Below are positions 60,390-64,000 of a stretch of 64,000 bases of DNA, in pieces (position 1 is the first letter of the stretch; each line of letters begins with the position of its first letter). The DNA is from Hymenobacter terrenus. Its GTDB lineage: Bacteria; Bacteroidota; Bacteroidia; Cytophagales; Hymenobacteraceae. The stretch is from contig NZ_LATM01000006.1 in NCBI RefSeq assembly GCF_000972495.1, forward strand, positions 124,001 through 188,000. The letters are read 5' to 3'. The position numbers and the translations under genes are program-made. The notes beneath the pieces were generated by a model that saw only the letters and a list, made by a program, of their open reading frames with translations, did no database searches and was not told the DNA's origin.

Positions 60390-62195
60390 TTACAGCTTGA
60401 ATCGCATCCCCAACTGCAGGCCCGTGGCCGTTGGCTGCTGAATAAGCCCGGTTTCGGTTTTATACACAGACAAGGCCTGCCAGCGCATACTCGGTGCTAC
60501 GCTCACACTCAGCCGGTTGGTGAGGGCATAATTCAGCGCCAATGACCCCGATAGCGCCAGGTTCAGCGCTCGGAAGGGTCCGTCGCCTGCCTTAATGGTT
60601 TCGGTGCGGAAATTCTCGCCGTCGTCAGTCACCACCTGGGTGCCCCCAAGGAAAAACTGGAACTGGGCACCCGCCGCCACGTCGGCCCACCACCGGCCCG
60701 GCCCCATCGTGAGGCGGTAGCGCATCATCACCGGCACCGTAAAGAAGCGGTAGGTGGGCTGCAAAGTCTTGGTAGTGAGAGTTTCTTTTTTGCTGATGAG
60801 AGGGGTGAGCGTCTTGCGGGTGGTGTGCACAGTATCGTTCTGCACAGTGGTCGTGAATACCGTGTCCTGGCGCGGCACATACACCGTGTCGTACCGAATA
60901 ACCTGGCCGCTGCCGTTGAATATTGGCGAGAGCTGCGGCACCTGAACGATGCGGATGGAGTGCGTTTGGTTCGTGGAGGTATACACGTTGGTCGTGCGCA
61001 CGGTGGTGCTGTCATATTTCACAAGCACTTCCGTGTTTTTGTTGGTGATGCGCAGGTCGGCCCCATACGAACTATAGCCGAGGCCCCCTGCCACACTCAC
61101 GCGTGGTGCGAATTGGTATTCAGCCATAATGGCGGCGTTAATCCCGGCGCGGCCCGTTTCGTGGTTGCGGCGCAGGGCCGTGAGTGGGTTGTTCTCAGGG
61201 CCTTGTAAGTTGAGCGTATTTTGCTCGGGAGTAGCGATTAGCAGCAGGCTCCAGCGGTGAGGAACGGGGCGCGGGAGGGCCGTGTCAGCGGGGGGCGCGG
61301 TGGCGGTGGCCACCAGCGGGGCACCTGGCAAGTCGCCCAAAGCCAGCAGAGTGCTGTCGGTGCGGCGTTGCAGGCGTAGCAGCTCGCTCCGCTCGGCGCG
61401 CAGGCTGGCGAGCAGCGCGGCGCGGCTGCCGGTGGGCGGGGTACCCGGAGCCAGGGTAGCAATACTGGGCAGTTGCTCCAGCGTCTGGTGTTCCAGCGCT
61501 ACCAACGTGCGCAGCGTAGCCGGGATAGTTGCCGCCGTCGGTTCGGTCGTCACGGCTACCGAGGCAACGGCCGCATTACCGCCGTTTTTTACAAGACTCG
61601 TTTCTTCAGCCAAAGTGCGAGTTAGCGTTTTGCCGGTGTCGGATGAGGAGGCAACAAGTGGCAATTGCGCGCCCGTTGCCTGTGTGCGTTTTCGCTTGGT
61701 ATTGGAAGAAGTCAGCCCCATTGCACGACTCCTTGGATTGTCAACTGCTTCGTGTTTGAGACGCTTAATCGGTGCCGCTGGACTAGCCAGTTGGTTTTGC
61801 GCTATCGGATTAACTGCTTGTGGTGCATCAGTGCTTTTGCTTTCTCCTGCTGCGCGTACGGCCGTAGCCATTTCTGATTCAACACCAGTTGTTACGGCCT
61901 GCTTCTGCTCGGGCAAGGTTGTCGCAGGTACCACCGAAATGGTCTGCTTCGCGTTGTTGCTGGTGCTGTGCGGCAGCAGCCAGCCGGCCAGGCCCGCCAG
62001 CAAGGCCACTAGCCCAAACAGCAAAGGCAGCGGCAGCGGCGCTGACGCCGGCCGTCGGCCCGTACGCAACACGGGCGGTGGGGTCACCCGTTGTTCAATA
62101 TTAGTCCAGACGTGCGCGGCCGGCTTGAGTTCAAAACCTTCAAACTTGTCACGCAAAGAGTGGTCGAGGCGGTTTTCTTCCGGTTCTTCCATCAT
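60390..62195 (-). CDS. Anti-sigma-like protein fused to a beta-barrel-type domain
   Basis: The protein has 601 residues. The first 50 are charged and cytoplasmic (NRLDHSLRDKFEGFELKPAAHVWTNIEQR form), as in anti-sigma partners of this phylum. One membrane helix at about 54-74 follows. A long Ala/Thr/Ser-rich linker runs to about 310. The last 290 residues resemble an outer-membrane beta-barrel: VAGGLGYSSYGADLRI, FFTVPVMMRYRLTMGPG, WADVAAGAQFQFFLGG and the final GLQLGMRFKL. The start overlaps the ECF sigma gene by four bases. How one chain can hold an inner-membrane helix and a barrel is unclear. Confidence 0.8.
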   Translation of the reverse strand: MMEEPEENRLDHSLRDKFEGFELKPAAHVWTNIEQRVTPPPVLRTGRRPASAPLPLPLLFGLVALLAGLAGWLLPHSTSNNAKQTISVVPATTLPEQKQAVTTGVESEMATAVRAAGESKSTDAPQAVNPIAQNQLASPAAPIKRLKHEAVDNPRSRAMGLTSSNTKRKRTQATGAQLPLVASSSDTGKTLTRTLAEETSLVKNGGNAAVASVAVTTEPTAATIPATLRTLVALEHQTLEQLPSIATLAPGTPPTGSRAALLASLRAERSELLRLQRRTDSTLLALGDLPGAPLVATATAPPADTALPRPVPHRWSLLLIATPEQNTLNLQGPENNPLTALRRNHETGRAGINAAIMAEYQFAPRVSVAGGLGYSSYGADLRITNKNTEVLVKYDSTTVRTTNVYTSTNQTHSIRIVQVPQLSPIFNGSGQVIRYDTVYVPRQDTVFTTTVQNDTVHTTRKTLTPLISKKETLTTKTLQPTYRFFTVPVMMRYRLTMGPGRWWADVAAGAQFQFFLGGTQVVTDDGENFRTETIKAGDGPFRALNLALSGSLALNYALTNRLSVSVAPSMRWQALSVYKTETGLIQQPTATGLQLGMRFKL

Positions 62196-62749
62196 AGATT
62201 CAGGTAGCTGGTCTGCCGCTGGTGCAGTAGGTGAAGTTGTTTGCGGGCCTTGCTGAGCTGGGCCTTGGAGGTACTCTCCTGAATGCCCAGCAGCTCCGCT
62301 ATTTCGCCGTGGGTGTAGCCGTCCACGGCGTAGAGGTTGAGCACCATCCGGCAGCCATCGGGCAGTTGCTCAATGAGGGCCAGCACCTCGGCCACCCCCA
62401 GGCGGTCGATGGCATTGGCCTCCGTAGCAAAAGGCTCCGGCACGTCATCGAGCAGGAGCTGTTGACGGCGGTGCTGCCCGCTTTGCCAGTGATTGATAGC
62501 CGTGGTAACTACAATACGCCGCAGCCAGCCCTCAAACGAGCCCTCGGCCCGGAATTCTGTGAGCCGTGTGAATACCTTCACGAAAGCATCTTGCAGAATA
62601 TCCTCGGCCTCGGCCACCGAGCTCGCGTAGCGCCGGGCCACGCCCAGCATGCGCCCGGCATAACGTGCGTAAAGGAGGCGTTGGGCCGCTGGTTCGCGGC
62701 GACCACAGCGTAAAAGCAGGTCGGGTAAATCAGCGGGCGGAGCTGCCAT
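62192..62749 (-). CDS. ECF-type RNA polymerase sigma factor
   Basis: The protein has 185 residues. Region 2 is LLYARYAGRMLGVARRYASS, with AEDILQDAFVKVFTRLTEFR and FEGWLRRIVVTTAINHW. Region 4 is LPDGCRMVLNLYAVDGYTHGEIAELLGIQESTSKAQLSKARKQL. It is of the Bacteroidota group that pairs with a downstream anti-sigma/barrel protein. A TTACTTTGC sequence ends a few bases before the ATG and is close to the -7 consensus. Confidence 0.93.
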   Translation of the reverse strand: MAAPPADLPDLLLRCGRREPAAQRLLYARYAGRMLGVARRYASSVAEAEDILQDAFVKVFTRLTEFRAEGSFEGWLRRIVVTTAINHWQSGQHRRQQLLLDDVPEPFATEANAIDRLGVAEVLALIEQLPDGCRMVLNLYAVDGYTHGEIAELLGIQESTSKAQLSKARKQLHLLHQRQTSYLNL

Positions 62750-63213
62750 GAAAGCAAAGTAAGCCCGCGCGGCGGGCAGGTGCGGGCCAGACAGGCGTCG
62801 GCATGAAAAGGCTGCTCAAAACGAAGATTATTTTTCTTTAAAGCTTGCTATGGCTTGAATATCAATGATAAATATTTTGAAAATAAAGTCAAAGTTAAAC
62901 TAAAGAGAGGCGTTGTAAAAGATTGCCCGTTTGCATTATTATTACTTACCTTATCGAAAGGCCCGAACTTACGGTATCGGAAAAGCTGATGATGCGGCTG
63001 CTGTGGTCCCTTATTCGATGAGATGAGAGGCTGGCCGAAACGGTCCATCCCTATCCTGGCCCCCTACCCTTCCTTCCTATAGCCCTAACTACTGAAGAAA
63101 CCGCCCGGAAAGCGCCGAGCCTACCCAAGGAATATCTGAGTTAAGGGCTGCGGCAACCGCTCGAAAAGGACTAACTTGCGGGTCATAATGGCCTTCTAAT
63201 ACTTTTTCATTCA
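62750..63213. other. Intergenic region, no gene recognised
   Basis: This gap between the sigma factor (minus strand) and the partial lipoprotein (plus strand) is AT-rich at 62828-62970. It contains no convincing reading frame, long inverted repeat or RNA gene. It should hold the promoters for both genes, but no full -33/-7 pair was found; TACTTTTT near 63200 is the nearest. Confidence 0.4.
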
Positions 63214-64000
63214 GTGTTGATATCTTTTCTGCCGCGTCACGCTGTTGTAGCTGCCGCTTTGGGCTTGCTCGCCGCCAGTCTACCCGCTTGTAAAAACAGC
63301 CCCAGCGAGGGCGACAAGACCGGCACCGCCGCCGACAGTATTGCCGCCAAGCCTGCTCCCATCGACACCATTAAGCTGAAAGCCTTAGCCATGCGGCGCG
63401 ACTCGCTCCGCGCCGATTCTATTGTGAAGAAGAGTGGCCAGCTGCCCGGCGCCATTCTCCCAGGTCACCGCATCGTGGCGTTTTATGGCAATATCCGCTC
63501 GAAGGGCATGGGCATTCTGGGCCGTGAGCCCAAAGACCAGATGTTCCGCAAGTTTGAGAAAGTACTGGCCGAATGGAGGGCCGCCGATCCGTCTCTGCCC
63601 GTTCAGCCAGCTCTGCACAACGTGACCATCACGGCCCAGGGTGCCGCCGGCAAAGACGGCAAATACCGACTGATGAATTCTAAAGCCACCATTGAGGAGG
63701 TTATCGGTTGGGCCAAGGAGCACAACTGCATCATCTTCCTCGACGTGCAGGTGGGCCTGAGCAACCTCCGCGCCGAGCTGCCCAAGCTGGAGCCCTACCT
63801 CAAAGACCCCATCGTGCACATGGGCATCGACCCCGAATTTGCCATGGAAACCAAAGGCGTGCGCCCCGGTAAGAAAATCGGCACTTATGACGCCAAAGAC
63901 GTGAATTACGCCGTGAACTTCCTGGCTCGCATCGTGAGCGAAAACCATCTGCCTCCCAAAGTTCTTACCGTGCACCGCTTTACGCAGGGCATGATTTCCA
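63214..64000 (+). CDS. Lipoprotein of unknown family, C-terminus cut by window edge
   Basis: The frame is open from GTG at 63214 (TTG next to it also possible; there is no ATG) to the window end, giving 262 residues. A signal ends AASLPACK, a lipobox. An acidic linker follows to about residue 70. A conserved-looking domain then runs LPGHRIVAFYGNIRSKGMG, LGREPKDQMFRKFEKVLAEW, NVTITAQGAAGKDGKYRL, NCIIFLDVQVGLSNLRAEL, LKDPIVHMGIDPEFAME and VNYAVNFLARIVSENHLPPKVLTVHRFT. It reads like a TIM-barrel enzyme with Asp/Glu pairs near strand ends. I do not recognise a named family. Part of the 3' end lies outside. Confidence 0.8.
   Translation, partial: MLISFLPRHAVVAAALGLLAASLPACKNSPSEGDKTGTAADSIAAKPAPIDTIKLKALAMRRDSLRADSIVKKSGQLPGAILPGHRIVAFYGNIRSKGMGILGREPKDQMFRKFEKVLAEWRAADPSLPVQPALHNVTITAQGAAGKDGKYRLMNSKATIEEVIGWAKEHNCIIFLDVQVGLSNLRAELPKLEPYLKDPIVHMGIDPEFAMETKGVRPGKKIGTYDAKDVNYAVNFLARIVSENHLPPKVLTVHRFTQGMIS

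Overview
The window looks like a chromosomal segment of a GC-rich member of the Bacteroidota, most likely of the Hymenobacter type (order Cytophagales). This is an inference. The signs are: a gliding/type IX secretion lipoprotein of the GldJ type beside a PorP/SprF protein, a secreted protein with a T9SS C-terminal sorting domain, carboxypeptidase-like regulatory domains on exported proteins, a dimeric glycyl-tRNA synthetase, few Shine-Dalgarno sites, and several copies of the Bacteroidota promoter element TAnnTTTG in front of genes. There is no rRNA, tRNA, CRISPR array, transposase or integrase.

Regions. 1-3.7 kb: truncated MMPL/RND exporter and glyS. 4-5.4 kb: Pit phosphate transporter. 5.4-7.3 kb: a dense field of DnaA-box-like sites with an AT-rich tract, the best candidate for the chromosomal origin. 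A parS-like palindrome follows at 12.6 kb directly upstream of mnmG (gidA), a classic origin neighbour. 7.5-20.8 kb: Ig-like lipoprotein, methyltransferase, mnmG, an ATE-like transferase, ybeY with an anti-sigma kinase, a giant coiled-coil DUF4175 membrane protein, exonuclease III, carboxymuconolactone decarboxylase and comF. 21-24.7 kb: T9SS block (GldJ-like, PorP/SprF, and an OmpA protein broken by two single-base frameshifts). 25-29 kb: AsmA-like giant protein and a DUF4382 lipoprotein. 29.4-35.8 kb: complete RND efflux operon. 36-46 kb: gluconokinase, two-component system, DinB, GNAT, TetR-SDR operon with an operator palindrome, fumC and a long-tailed dodecin. 46-49 kb: M28 peptidase and a decayed alpha/beta hydrolase. 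49-51 kb: ECF sigma with an anti-sigma/TonB fusion. 51.3-53.7 kb: a compact operon of two TssD (Hcp-like) tube proteins, a candidate effector and a candidate immunity protein. 53.8 kb: a perfect 83-bp palindrome. 54-64 kb: von Willebrand A protein, beta-barrel protein, T9SS cargo, a second ECF sigma with an anti-sigma/beta-barrel fusion, and an unidentified lipoprotein cut by the window end.

The points most worth following are (i) the orphan TssD-effector-immunity operon, (ii) the 83-bp perfect palindrome upstream of it, (iii) the oriC/parS/mnmG neighbourhood, and (iv) at least four families of intergenic inverted-repeat elements. Two of these families supply the stop codon of the adjacent gene.
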